Source: Paenibacillus sp. FSL R7-0345 (GTDB lineage: Bacteria; Bacillota; Bacilli; Paenibacillales; Paenibacillaceae). From it: a stretch of DNA of 64,000 bases. Both the position numbers and the translations under genes were made by a program. The notes beneath the pieces are model-generated. The model saw only the letters and a program-made list of their open reading frames with translations. It had not been told where the DNA came from and did no database searches. The DNA is taken from assembly GCF_038595055.1 (NCBI RefSeq), contig NZ_CP152002.1, positions 3,206,501 through 3,270,500 of the forward strand, given 5' to 3'. Positions 25,097-32,928 of this stretch are shown in pieces; positions within the stretch are counted from its first letter, which is position 1, and each line of letters begins with the position of its first letter.

Positions 25097-25996
25097 ATGA
25101 ACAAGCAACCAATAACTGATGCCCGGGGGTTAACAGAAGAGCAGTTTCTGAAGAGCTATAATGCCGGGGCGTATGAGCGCCCGTCCGTTACCGTAGATAT
25201 GCTGATTTTTACCGTAATGGAGCAGGAGCAGAACAATTACCGCAAGCTGTCCGAGAAATCGCTTCAGCTTCTGCTGATCAAGCGCGGCCAGCACCCCTAT
25301 CTGGGACAATGGGCATTGCCGGGAGGCTTCGTTTCCGTTAATGAAAGCATTGAAGACGCTGCCAGACGGGAGCTGTATACAGAGACGAATATTGACAACA
25401 TTTATATGGAGCAGCTCTACACCTGGGGGGATGTGGAGCGTGATCCGCGCATGCGAGTAATCAGCTGCTCCTATATGGCACTGGTTGACCGGACAACGCT
25501 GAATGTGCAGGCGGGTGATGATGCGGCTGATGCTGCCTGGTTCGAGGTCTCACACCGGCTGATTGAAACGAAACGTACTGAGCAGGAGCAGGGATATGTG
25601 CAGGAGAAGATCATCCGCATCAGGCTGCAAAATGAACAGACAACACTTACAGGTACAGTCAAGCATACGGAGACCGTGCAAGGGCATGTCCGCAGAACAC
25701 ACAGTCAGATTGTTGAGAGCGACGGTCTCGCTTTTGATCATCTGCTGATGGTGCAATATGCAATCGAAAGACTGCGCGGCAAGGTGGAGTATACGGATAT
25801 TATTTTTAATCTGATGCCGCCGTTGTTTACACTATCCGAGCTGCAGCGGGTCTACGAGATTATCCTCGGCAAGGAGCTGCTGGCGGCAGCCTTCCGCAGG
25901 AAGATCGCCGACCGTGTGACGGAGACGGATGAATATACAAAAGACGCCGGACACCGGCCTTCCAGGCTGTACCGGTACAACATCAACAAAGAATAA
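25097..25996 (+). CDS. Nudix hydrolase-winged helix protein (NrtR-like regulator)
   Basis: A 299-aa protein. The Nudix domain covers residues about 28-160 with a Nudix box GGFVSVNESIEDAARREL-YTET; TE stands in place of the catalytic EE pair, so hydrolysis may be weak. The C-terminal part (YTDIIFNLMPPLFTLSELQ, then FRRKIADRV and SRLYRYN) matches the winged-helix domain of NrtR-type regulators. NrtR proteins sense ADP-ribose and control NAD genes. The next gene, 20 nt downstream, is a PARG-like macrodomain protein that releases ADP-ribose, which supports an ADP-ribose-linked role. A pure ADP-ribose pyrophosphatase is the alternative. The AAGGAG site fixes ATG 25097. Confidence 0.85.
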   Translation: MNKQPITDARGLTEEQFLKSYNAGAYERPSVTVDMLIFTVMEQEQNNYRKLSEKSLQLLLIKRGQHPYLGQWALPGGFVSVNESIEDAARRELYTETNIDNIYMEQLYTWGDVERDPRMRVISCSYMALVDRTTLNVQAGDDAADAAWFEVSHRLIETKRTEQEQGYVQEKIIRIRLQNEQTTLTGTVKHTETVQGHVRRTHSQIVESDGLAFDHLLMVQYAIERLRGKVEYTDIIFNLMPPLFTLSELQRVYEIILGKELLAAAFRRKIADRVTETDEYTKDAGHRPSRLYRYNINKE

Positions 25997-26016
25997 AGAG
26001 ATCGGGGCTGAGAGGA

Positions 26017-26880
26017 ATGAATAATTCCAATAATACAAGAAATAAACGGGCATTAATTGCTCAAGAAACATTGGATATTATTGCTGCAGGCAGCTATATC
26101 AACAGGTCCGGACAGCAGGTAGAAATTGCCGAAGCAGTTAGTACGGCCGTCGCGGAATCGCAGCTCTATTCTCCTGAACAGCTCAAGGGGCTGAAAGCGC
26201 GTGTTATGGAGAAGTTAGGCAACAACCCGCTGTCCAAGGCAAACATTGCTGTAACTGGTGAGTCCACACTGGAAGCGGCGCAGCGGCTGGTGGAGCGGGA
26301 GGGGATTGACCGCACGGTATGCCTGAATTTTGCTTCTGCCAAAAATCCCGGCGGCGGCTTCCTCGGCGGCAGCCAGGCCCAGGAGGAAAGTCTGGCGCGT
26401 GCGTCCGCTCTCTATCCAAGCATTGTCCAAATGAATGAAATGTACGATTATAACCGCAGCCGCAAAACCTGCTTATATTCCCACTACATGATTCATTCTC
26501 CAGGCGTGCCAGTATTCCGGGACAGCCGGGATCTGCTGCTGGCGAAGCCATACACCGTATCCATGATTACTGCCCCGGCAGTTAATGCAGGTGTGGTCAG
26601 AGAACGGGCTCCGCAGGAAGTGCCGCTGATTGCCGGAGTCATGCTGGAGCGGATCCGCTACATTCTGGCCGTTGCGGCAGAACAGGGGCACCGGGCGGTT
26701 GTACTCGGGGCGTTTGGCTGCGGTGTATTTCGCAATGACCCTGCTGAGGTTGCCGGATATTTCGGGCAGGTGCTGCTGGAGGAAGGCTACCGGACGCTTT
26801 TTGATCATGTTGTATTTGCAATTCTTGACCGGTCGCCGGACCAGTCGGCTATTGGTGCTTTCCGGCGTAAGCTGCTATAG
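26017..26880 (+). CDS. TIGR02452/DUF2263 macrodomain protein (bacterial PARG-like)
   Basis: A 287-aa cytoplasmic protein. NFASAKNPGGGFLGGSQAQE-ESLARAS contains the GGG-x7-QEE signature of poly(ADP-ribose) glycohydrolases, with the two Glu residues as catalytic candidates. ITAPAVNAG and VLGAFGCGVFRNDP complete the macrodomain ADP-ribose pocket. Bacterial members of this family can cleave poly- or mono-ADP-ribose. It is probably co-transcribed with the Nudix-HTH gene 20 nt upstream. The physiological target is unknown. The ribosome site is weak (GGGG 8 nt upstream). Confidence 0.88.
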   Translation: MNNSNNTRNKRALIAQETLDIIAAGSYINRSGQQVEIAEAVSTAVAESQLYSPEQLKGLKARVMEKLGNNPLSKANIAVTGESTLEAAQRLVEREGIDRTVCLNFASAKNPGGGFLGGSQAQEESLARASALYPSIVQMNEMYDYNRSRKTCLYSHYMIHSPGVPVFRDSRDLLLAKPYTVSMITAPAVNAGVVRERAPQEVPLIAGVMLERIRYILAVAAEQGHRAVVLGAFGCGVFRNDPAEVAGYFGQVLLEEGYRTLFDHVVFAILDRSPDQSAIGAFRRKLL

Positions 26881-26899
26881 TTTATTTTGGGAACCAAAT

Positions 26900-26926
26900 G
26901 CACAAGAGCAGATCTTGCGTTTTTTT
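26900..26926 (+). terminator. Intrinsic terminator after the macrodomain gene
   Basis: CAAGA-GCAGA-TCTTG stem, extended after one mismatch, followed by seven T. Confidence 0.7.
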
Positions 26927-27049
26927 GCATGAAAATGTAAATCTGTGTCTATTGGTTGTGATGTTATTCACAGAACCTTCGTCCGGAAAAGTAGAAAATA
27001 AAATGTGTATTTGTCTACTTGGAAAATTTGGAAAAGGGCAAGGTGAATT

Positions 27050-27460
27050 ATGATCAACTGGAAGGAATCGTACGACATCGGTGTGGAAACAATCGATTGC
27101 CAGCACAGACAGCTCCTGCTGAAGCTGAATGAATTTTTTGAGGCATGCACCAATCAGAAGGGCAAAGAACAAATCGAAGAAACACTGAGATTCCTTAAAG
27201 AATACACACTGGAGCATTTTAGCAGCGAGGAGCAGCTGATGGTGGACATCGATTTCCCTGAGCTCGCCGAGCATCAGAAGACGCATGCAGAGTTTGTGCA
27301 GACCGTACTGGAGCTGGAGGAGACGGTGAAAACCAAAGGCGTGTCTGTACTTTCAACGATTAAGCTGAACCGTACGCTGACAGACTGGCTGCTGAATCAC
27401 ATCAGTAAATGCGATCAGCTGATCGGCGACTGCATTGCAGCCAAAGGTAAAGCAGTTTAA
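27050..27460 (+). CDS. Bacteriohemerythrin
   Basis: A 136-aa four-helix di-iron oxygen-binding protein. Ligands visible in order are His in DCQHRQLL, His in LEHFSSEEQLM with its paired Glu, the two His in AEHQKTHAEF, and the C-terminal H-x-x-x-x-D in NHISKCD. This complete set predicts a functional site. Roles proposed for the family are oxygen storage, delivery or sensing, and iron buffering. It is a single-gene unit with a terminator after it. Confidence 0.93.
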   Translation: MINWKESYDIGVETIDCQHRQLLLKLNEFFEACTNQKGKEQIEETLRFLKEYTLEHFSSEEQLMVDIDFPELAEHQKTHAEFVQTVLELEETVKTKGVSVLSTIKLNRTLTDWLLNHISKCDQLIGDCIAAKGKAV

Positions 27461-27478
27461 CCACATAATGGGATAGGG

Positions 27479-27505
27479 GATGCCGCGGGGCATCTTCTTT
27501 TTTTG
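27479..27505 (+). terminator. Intrinsic terminator after the hemerythrin gene
   Basis: GATGCC-GCGG-GGCATC hairpin followed by TTC and a seven-T run. Confidence 0.8.
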
Positions 27506-27619
27506 TGATCAGACGAGGTTTATCAGAGTCAGCGGGCAGAATTTATATTCCGGCAAATAATCTGTGCTATGATTTGAGGTAGAACGAATAGATAAGCTGC
27601 AAGCTAAAGGAGTGGGATG

Positions 27620-28810
27620 ATGAGAAATCTGCGTATGCTGCTGTCTGGTGCCGTAATGCTGCTGGTATTGGGACTGGTTAATTTCTACATTGGCTATCAT
27701 CTGTGGATTTTGCTGGAGGATATGCTTCCGGGTATCCTGGCAGGTGCGTACTGGACGGTGTTTATGCTTATAGCCTTTGCTTATATGATCGGTATGGTGC
27801 CTTGGCCAAAAGCAATAAAGCCTGCCGCCAGGCTATTCAAGGTAATCGGCTCTTATTATCTGGCCTGCATGGAGTTCGCTGTTATTATGCTGCCGCTGAC
27901 CGATCTGCTCTACTGGGTGCTGGGTCTGACGGGTGTCGACCGTACCGCATTTACAGCCGAAGCCGGAATCACGCTGGTGGTGCTGCTGGCTGGGTTCCTG
28001 ATCTGGGGCTCGCGTAATGCCTGGAGTACAGTCGTAAGGAGCCACCCGATCCGGATTGATAAATCCATCGGAATAAGTGCGCCGCTGACGGTCGCTGTGG
28101 CATCCGATCTGCATCTGGGTAACATTGTCGGCAACCGCCATCTGCGCCGGATGGTGGCAGAAATCAACCGGATGAAGCCGGATATCATCCTGCTGGCCGG
28201 GGATGTGCTGGACGACAGCATCGAGCCGTTTCTCCGCAACGGGATGAGCGGGCAGCTGAAACAGCTCAAGGCACGTCATGGCGTGTATGCGGTTTTGGGT
28301 AACCATGAGTACTACGGCGGTTCGATCTCCCAGTATACTGAAGTGATGGCGGGCATCGGCATCAAGGTGCTGCAGGATGAAGTGGTAGAAGCAGGAGGCG
28401 TGTATATTGCCGGACGAAAAGACAAGACGGCTGAGTCAATGCCGGGCGGCAGAATGAGTGTTCCGGTGCTGCTTGAGGGTCTTGATCATTCACGTCCGAT
28501 ATTGATGATGGACCATCAGCCGACCGGTTTTGATATTGCCGCCAAGGCCGGAGTGGATGTGCTGTTATCCGGTCACACCCACCGCGGACAGATTGCGCCG
28601 AACCATTGGATCACGAAACGCCTGTTTGAACTGGACTGGGGTTATCTGCTCAAAGAGAAGCTGCATGTGGTGGTATCCTCCGGCTACGGCACCTGGGGCC
28701 CTCCGATCCGGCTGGCCAGCCGCTCTGAGCTGATCAAGCTTGAGGTACTGCTGGAAGGCAGCAAGAGCTATCACGAAGAGCCGCTGTCTGCGAAGACGGC
28801 GCTGGTGTAG
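27620..28810 (+). CDS. Membrane-anchored metallophosphoesterase (YkuE/YaeI-like)
   Basis: A 396-aa protein with about four N-terminal helices (residues 5-140), then a calcineurin-like phosphoesterase domain. Metal-ligand motifs are VASDLHLGN, LLAGDVLDD, LGNHEYYGG, MMDHQP and SGHTHRGQ. Related proteins hydrolyse phospholipid-type or pyrophosphate substrates at the membrane. Two adjacent ATG codons exist (27617 and 27620); AGGAG at 27608-27612 fits 27620 slightly better. Upstream and downstream genes are separately organised. Confidence 0.9.
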   Translation: MRNLRMLLSGAVMLLVLGLVNFYIGYHLWILLEDMLPGILAGAYWTVFMLIAFAYMIGMVPWPKAIKPAARLFKVIGSYYLACMEFAVIMLPLTDLLYWVLGLTGVDRTAFTAEAGITLVVLLAGFLIWGSRNAWSTVVRSHPIRIDKSIGISAPLTVAVASDLHLGNIVGNRHLRRMVAEINRMKPDIILLAGDVLDDSIEPFLRNGMSGQLKQLKARHGVYAVLGNHEYYGGSISQYTEVMAGIGIKVLQDEVVEAGGVYIAGRKDKTAESMPGGRMSVPVLLEGLDHSRPILMMDHQPTGFDIAAKAGVDVLLSGHTHRGQIAPNHWITKRLFELDWGYLLKEKLHVVVSSGYGTWGPPIRLASRSELIKLEVLLEGSKSYHEEPLSAKTALV

Positions 28811-28895
28811 GCATAACTAAGCTTAATGTTATATAGACCCCCTGCAATCTTCCGGGAGAGCGGGGGGAATAACGTTCAGGGAGTGAGAGGACACT

Positions 28896-29138
28896 TTGAA
28901 ATATATTGAATTTGGTCTCGGAAACCGCTGGTTAATCCGTACAGAGACGGAGCTGTCGGATGGTACTGAGTTTGAAGAGCGGGGAATTAAGGGGCCGCTA
29001 AAGCTTCATTCCCTATACATAAGATGCTGGGCGGGAAGAACGGTATTTATTTTTGATGTGAGGTCAGGTTTTAAAAGATCACGTAAAAACCGGAGGGCAT
29101 TTAAACTCATCCTCGGCTTCAGCAGTTACGTAGAATAA
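28896..29138 (+). CDS. DUF3977-like small protein
   Basis: An 80-aa basic protein beginning KYIEFGLGNRWLIRTETE, with ERGIKGPLKLHSLYIRCWAG and TVFIFDVRSGFKR. The pattern matches my recollection of the DUF3977 family of Bacillaceae; no function is known. The start is TTG at 28896, set by GAGAGG 5 nt upstream; the second codon onward encodes K-Y-I-E-F. There is no membrane segment or signal peptide. Confidence 0.7.
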   Translation: MKYIEFGLGNRWLIRTETELSDGTEFEERGIKGPLKLHSLYIRCWAGRTVFIFDVRSGFKRSRKNRRAFKLILGFSSYVE

Positions 29139-29148
29139 TTCTTTCTTT

Positions 29149-29176
29149 TGACAACGGAGGAAGTTGAAAGTATATT
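29149..29176 (+). promoter_or_regulatory. Sigma-A promoter of the MarR operon
   Basis: Perfect TTGACA (29149-29154), a 16-nt spacer, then TATATT (29171-29176). Confidence 0.65.
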
Positions 29177-29180
29177 GAGA

Positions 29181-29198
29181 TAGTTAAGGTATTAACTA
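29181..29198. promoter_or_regulatory. MarR operator candidate (perfect palindrome)
   Basis: TAGTTAA-GGTA-TTAACTA is a perfect 18-bp inverted repeat placed over the predicted transcription start, directly after the -10. Its length and position suit autorepression by the MarR protein encoded just downstream. Confidence 0.65.
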
Positions 29199-29215
29199 AA
29201 TGGAGCTGAATGTTT

Positions 29216-29665
29216 GTGAAGGATGAACTATACAAGCTGGTGCTGGAGCAGCCGTTTGCCACCGGGGCTTTTTTCACTTTGGTAGAAACGACGGCGAATG
29301 TAGTGGCTGTATCGGAAAAATACTGGCAGAATCAAGGATTAAACGGGGCGAGAATCCGGATACTGGTGGAAATTGCGAAGCAAGGCGGCAGTATGCTGCC
29401 CTCGGAGCTGGCTGAACAAATCGGCGTGACCAAAGCCAACATCACCCTGCTGCTCGTTCCTTTGGAGAAGGAAGGATATATCATCCGGAACGGGCATGCT
29501 GAAGACGGCCGCAAGACAGTCATTTCAATTACGGAGCAAGGAGAAACACTGCTGCTGGAGCATTTGCCGGACAACCGTCTAGCGGTTGCAGAGAGGATGA
29601 GCCGGCTTGATGAACAGGAGCTTTCACAATTGATAGTGCTGCTGGGCAAGCTAAACCGGTCCTAA
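29216..29665 (+). CDS. MarR-family transcriptional regulator
   Basis: A 149-aa winged-helix regulator. The core reads RIRILVEIAKQGGSMLPSEL, then AEQIGVTKANITLLLVPLEK (recognition helix) and a wing NGHAEDGRKTVISITEQG. MarR proteins repress adjacent genes until bound by a ligand or oxidised; no Cys redox switch is visible. The promoter overlaps a perfect palindrome. An NmrA-like oxidoreductase follows after 34 nt and is the likely target. ATG 29210 is only 3 nt from GGAG; GTG 29216 has normal spacing and is preferred. Confidence 0.88.
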   Translation: MKDELYKLVLEQPFATGAFFTLVETTANVVAVSEKYWQNQGLNGARIRILVEIAKQGGSMLPSELAEQIGVTKANITLLLVPLEKEGYIIRNGHAEDGRKTVISITEQGETLLLEHLPDNRLAVAERMSRLDEQELSQLIVLLGKLNRS

Positions 29666-29699
29666 TCTGGCACCGACATCTGCTAAAGGGGGAACTATT

Positions 29700-30509
29700 A
29701 TGACACTAATGATAACCGGGGCAACCGGCCAGCTCGGAAAATTGATTATTATGGAGCTGCTGCAAAAGGTACCGCCAGAACAGATCATTGCAGGCGTGCG
29801 CAATCCTGATAAAGCAGCTGAGCTGCAGCAGTCAGGCCTTGAAATTCGCCTCGTAGATTATGACATTCCGGAAACGCTTGAATCAGCCTTCAGGGGAATC
29901 TCGCGGCTGCTGTTAATCTCCAGCCCTCATCAGGATGATGCCGTGCGGCTTGTACAGCATAAGCGGGTAATTGATGCCGCCTGCAGGGCGGGTGTTGAGC
30001 ATGTTTTTTATACCGGATTTGCTTTTTCACACCTGGGAAGCCCGGACAATGTCCATGCCCGCACTGAACAGGCGATTGTGGACAGCGGCCTGAGATACAC
30101 TTTTTTACGCAATGCACTCTATATGGATTTTATAAATGTGCTTGGTTTACAGGAGGCAGTCAGCAGCGGGGTATTGGCCACTCCTCCAGGAGACTGGTGT
30201 TTCAACTCGGTTACGCGCCGGGATCTGGCTCTGGCAACAGCAGCGATTCTCACCAGTGGCCAGCACGACCGTTCTAGCTATGAATTAACGGCTCCGCAGA
30301 CCTGGGATTTTACTGATCTGGCGGAGGCATTGTCCGGACTGGCCAGCATACCTGTTATCCACCGTGAAGCCCCCGGCATTCAGCATTGGATTTACAACTA
30401 TTTGTCCAGCATAAACACTTCGTCTACTACAGGTGATCTGGAGAGGTGGATGGGAAGACCTGTAACCCCGCTGAAGGAGAGCATAGCAGATTTTATGAAA
30501 GCAGATTAA
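29700..30509 (+). CDS. NmrA-like NAD(P)H-binding oxidoreductase (QorB/QOR2 type)
   Basis: A 269-aa atypical short-chain dehydrogenase. The dinucleotide motif is ITGATGQLGK, RNPDKAAELQ follows strand 2, and the segment HVFYTGFAFS lacks the usual Y-x-x-x-K pair. This is like QorB quinone reductases and NmrA redox sensors. It is probably in one transcript with the MarR gene 34 nt upstream, suggesting quinone or electrophile stress. AAAGGGGG ribosome site. A degenerate hairpin (AACCCGGC/GCCCGGTT, about 30526-30545) without a T run follows. Confidence 0.85.
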   Translation: MTLMITGATGQLGKLIIMELLQKVPPEQIIAGVRNPDKAAELQQSGLEIRLVDYDIPETLESAFRGISRLLLISSPHQDDAVRLVQHKRVIDAACRAGVEHVFYTGFAFSHLGSPDNVHARTEQAIVDSGLRYTFLRNALYMDFINVLGLQEAVSSGVLATPPGDWCFNSVTRRDLALATAAILTSGQHDRSSYELTAPQTWDFTDLAEALSGLASIPVIHREAPGIQHWIYNYLSSINTSSTTGDLERWMGRPVTPLKESIADFMKAD

Positions 30510-30622
30510 GAATGAACTAATGTGGAACCCGGCATCACGCCCGGTTGTCTTCCGCAAACATAGTTGCTACGATATAGGACAGCTATAAAGATTGAACTAA
30601 ACATTCAATTAAGGGAAGAGTG

Positions 30623-30750
30623 GCGGAGGGGAATTTTGGAACTGGAGGAGCGGAGCGTCCGCCTTTGTCTGCGGATTTCAACCGCGAACAGCGGTACAAA
30701 TCAAGAAATCTGCAGACAACAGCGGCTGGAAGTCCAAATATTCTCTGGAG
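30623..30750 (+). repeat. Dispersed structured repeat, copy 1
   Basis: About 128 bp, closely similar to 37936-38065. Near its ends, GAATTTTGGA and TCCAAATATTC are imperfect inverted repeats. Inside, GTCTGCGGATTTC (30667-30679) pairs with GAAATCTGCAGAC (30705-30717) with one G-U, enclosing ACCGC-GAACA-GCGGT (30681-30695). A GCGGA/TCCGC hairpin precedes it. It lies in the 300-nt gap before hssR, ending 58 nt from the start codon, and is open in the hssR frame, which makes a false N-terminal extension. It could be a MITE-like element or an RNA element. Confidence 0.85.
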
Positions 30751-30808
30751 TCACGGTCTATCCCAAATTAAAATAATCAATAGTTCAAATTACAGGAGTG
30801 ATCCGAAA

Positions 30809-31486
30809 GTGAAAAGAATACTGGTTGCCGATGACGATGTGAATATCCGCACGCTGCTGCGGCATGTTTTGACGCGTGAGGGTTATGCCGTTGCAGAAGC
30901 GGAGAACGGGCGGGAAGCCGCGGGACTGATGAAGGAGAGCACAGTAGATCTGGCGGTTGTCGATGTGATGATGCCGCAGATGGACGGGCTGGAGCTGTGC
31001 CAGTACATACGCGAGACTTATGATATACCGGTGATTCTGTTGACGGCCCGCCAGCAGCTCAGTGATAAGGAGCAGGGGTATCTGCACGGGACGGATGATT
31101 ATGTGACCAAGCCGTTTGAGCCGGAGGAGCTGCTGTTCCGGATTAAGGCGCTGTTCCGCCGGTACTCGGTCGCTTCCGATGATAAAATCCGTCTAAACTC
31201 GATCCTGATTGACCGTAAAAATTATGAGATCAGTGACGGAAAGGAGGTACTGCTGCTGCCGGTAAAAGAGTTCGAGCTCCTGTCACAGCTGGCGCAATAT
31301 CCGGGAAGGTTATTTTCGCGCAGTGAGCTGATTGAGCTGGTGTGGGGAGCCGATTACGAGGGGGATGAGCGGACGGTGGATGTGCATATCAAGCGGCTGC
31401 GCCAGCGGTTCGCGGATTATCAGGATGATTTTCTGATCCGGACTGTGCGCGGTATCGGCTACAAAGTCGAAATGGTGAACGGATGA
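30809..31486 (+). CDS. hssR: Heme response regulator HssR
   Basis: A 225-aa OmpR-type response regulator. The receiver domain has VADDDVN, the phospho-acceptor Asp in DLAVVDVMMPQMDG, and YDIPVILLTARQQLSDKEQG. The DNA-binding domain ends with GADYEGDERTVDVHIKRLRQR. The segments SDKE...GTDDYVTKPFE and YEGDERTVDVHIKRLRQR closely match staphylococcal HssR as I recall it. It activates hrtBA under heme stress. The frame stays open 189 nt upstream through repeat copy 1, but AGGAG before GTG 30809 sets the start. It overlaps hssS at ATGA. Confidence 0.88.
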   Translation: MKRILVADDDVNIRTLLRHVLTREGYAVAEAENGREAAGLMKESTVDLAVVDVMMPQMDGLELCQYIRETYDIPVILLTARQQLSDKEQGYLHGTDDYVTKPFEPEELLFRIKALFRRYSVASDDKIRLNSILIDRKNYEISDGKEVLLLPVKEFELLSQLAQYPGRLFSRSELIELVWGADYEGDERTVDVHIKRLRQRFADYQDDFLIRTVRGIGYKVEMVNG

Positions 31487-32859
31487 AGTCCCTGTATATA
31501 AGAATGTGCCTGTTGTTCTGTTCGATGATTGTCATGAGCAGTGTGCTTGGCTTCCTGGTATCCAATCTGTATTATCAGGCCCGAATCAAACCCCAAAACG
31601 ACGCCAAGCTTACCAAAATGGCCATCGGCATGCAGCAGTTTATCCAGGACCATCCGGACAGTGCCGCGGAATATCTGCTGAGTACAGCTTCAGTCGGCTA
31701 TAAGCTGTATTTGACGAACGGACAGGAAGATGAGCGTTTTTACGGCCTGCCTTTCCGGGAACAGGATCTGCCTGGCGAGAAGCTGGAGCTTGTGCTGGGC
31801 GGCGGCGTCTATCATGGCGTTGCGGAGTTTCCGGAGAGCGCTTTTATCACCGGATTTTTCGATAATCAGCTTACTAACACAATCGGCGTTCCGGTTCATT
31901 TGAACGGGCAGACCTATGCGCTGTTCATGCGCCCGGATGCGCAGGTGCAGTTCGGAGAGCTGCGGATGTTTTTTGCCATGCTGATCGGGTTCAGCATTCT
32001 GTTCAGCTTATGTTTCGTGGTTGTTGCTGTGCTGCATGTCGTTAAACCGATTACACGCCTTACCGCCGCTACCCAGCGGATCTCCAAAGGCCGGTATGAT
32101 ATCAGGCTGAATACAAGGCGGCGCGATGAGATCGGCCAGCTGGCCTCCCATTTTATGATCATGAGCCGGGAGCTGGAGCGGACCAACCGGGCCCGCCAGG
32201 AATTTGTTGCCAATGTCTCGCATGAGATCGAATCGCCGCTCACCTCCATTCAGGGCTTTACTCATGCTCTTAAGGAGGCTAAGCTGCCGGAAAACCAGCG
32301 GCTGGAGTATCTTTCAATTATTGATCAGGAAAGCCGCCGCCTGTCCGTGCTAAGTAAACAGCTGCTTACGCTTTCTGCACTGGACTACGACGAAAATGCG
32401 CTGCAGAAGCAGAAGGTCGATCTCCGGGCCCAGCTACGTCAGGTCATACAAATTATGGAATGGAAGCTGACTGAAAAAGAGCTGGCCGTACGGCTGCAGG
32501 CAGAGGAGATTACACTTACGGCCGATTCCAATCTGCTCTATCAGGTGTGGATGAACCTCGTATCCAATGCGGTAAAATATACGCCGGCTGGCGGGACCAT
32601 TACCATTGCCGCTTCTGCGGTAAACGCGATCTGCACAGTTACGGTGACAGACACCGGGGAGGGGATTACTCCAGCTGAGCTGCCGATGATCTTTGACCGG
32701 TTTTATAAAATTGATAAGGCGCGCACCGCAGGCACCAGCAGCAGCGGACTCGGCCTGTCCATCGCCCAAAAAATTATCCTGGCGCACAACGGCACAATTG
32801 AGGCGGAGAGTACTGTAGGAGCAGGCACTACTTTTACAGTCACTCTGCCGCATCTGTAA
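31483..32859 (+). CDS. hssS: Heme sensor histidine kinase HssS
   Basis: A 458-aa sensor kinase. Helix 1 is near residues 8-30, followed by an extracellular sensor domain with FYGLPFREQDL, FITGFFDNQLTNTIG and ALFMRPDAQVQFGELR, all shared with HssS. Helix 2 is near 165-187, then HAMP. The HisKA His is in FVANVSHEIESPL. The HATPase contains NLVSNAVKYTP, DTGEGI and SGLGLSIAQK. It senses heme-related membrane stress and phosphorylates HssR. It is translationally coupled to hssR. Its target hrtBA lies immediately downstream. Confidence 0.88.
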   Translation: MKSLYIRMCLLFCSMIVMSSVLGFLVSNLYYQARIKPQNDAKLTKMAIGMQQFIQDHPDSAAEYLLSTASVGYKLYLTNGQEDERFYGLPFREQDLPGEKLELVLGGGVYHGVAEFPESAFITGFFDNQLTNTIGVPVHLNGQTYALFMRPDAQVQFGELRMFFAMLIGFSILFSLCFVVVAVLHVVKPITRLTAATQRISKGRYDIRLNTRRRDEIGQLASHFMIMSRELERTNRARQEFVANVSHEIESPLTSIQGFTHALKEAKLPENQRLEYLSIIDQESRRLSVLSKQLLTLSALDYDENALQKQKVDLRAQLRQVIQIMEWKLTEKELAVRLQAEEITLTADSNLLYQVWMNLVSNAVKYTPAGGTITIAASAVNAICTVTVTDTGEGITPAELPMIFDRFYKIDKARTAGTSSSGLGLSIAQKIILAHNGTIEAESTVGAGTTFTVTLPHL

Positions 32860-32865
32860 TGGTTT

Positions 32866-32885
32866 ATTCATACTCCGTTCATTTT
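32866..32885 (+). promoter_or_regulatory. HssR-type direct-repeat box upstream of hrtB
   Basis: ATTCATACT, CC, GTTCATTTT. The staphylococcal HssR box is two GTTCATATT repeats separated by two bases; this site matches 15 of 18 repeat positions with the same spacing. An extended -10 (TGT-CATACA, 32901-32909) lies downstream, so the box covers the -35 region, as expected for an activator site. Confidence 0.65.
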
Positions 32886-32928
32886 CGCCCTCTACACTGG
32901 TGTCATACAGAGATGAGGGAGTGGTAAT

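Noticed and set aside
30620..30808. 63-residue N-terminal extension of hssR
   Set aside because: It is encoded by the structured repeat and lacks a ribosome site. The response regulator begins properly at GTG 30809 after AGGAG.
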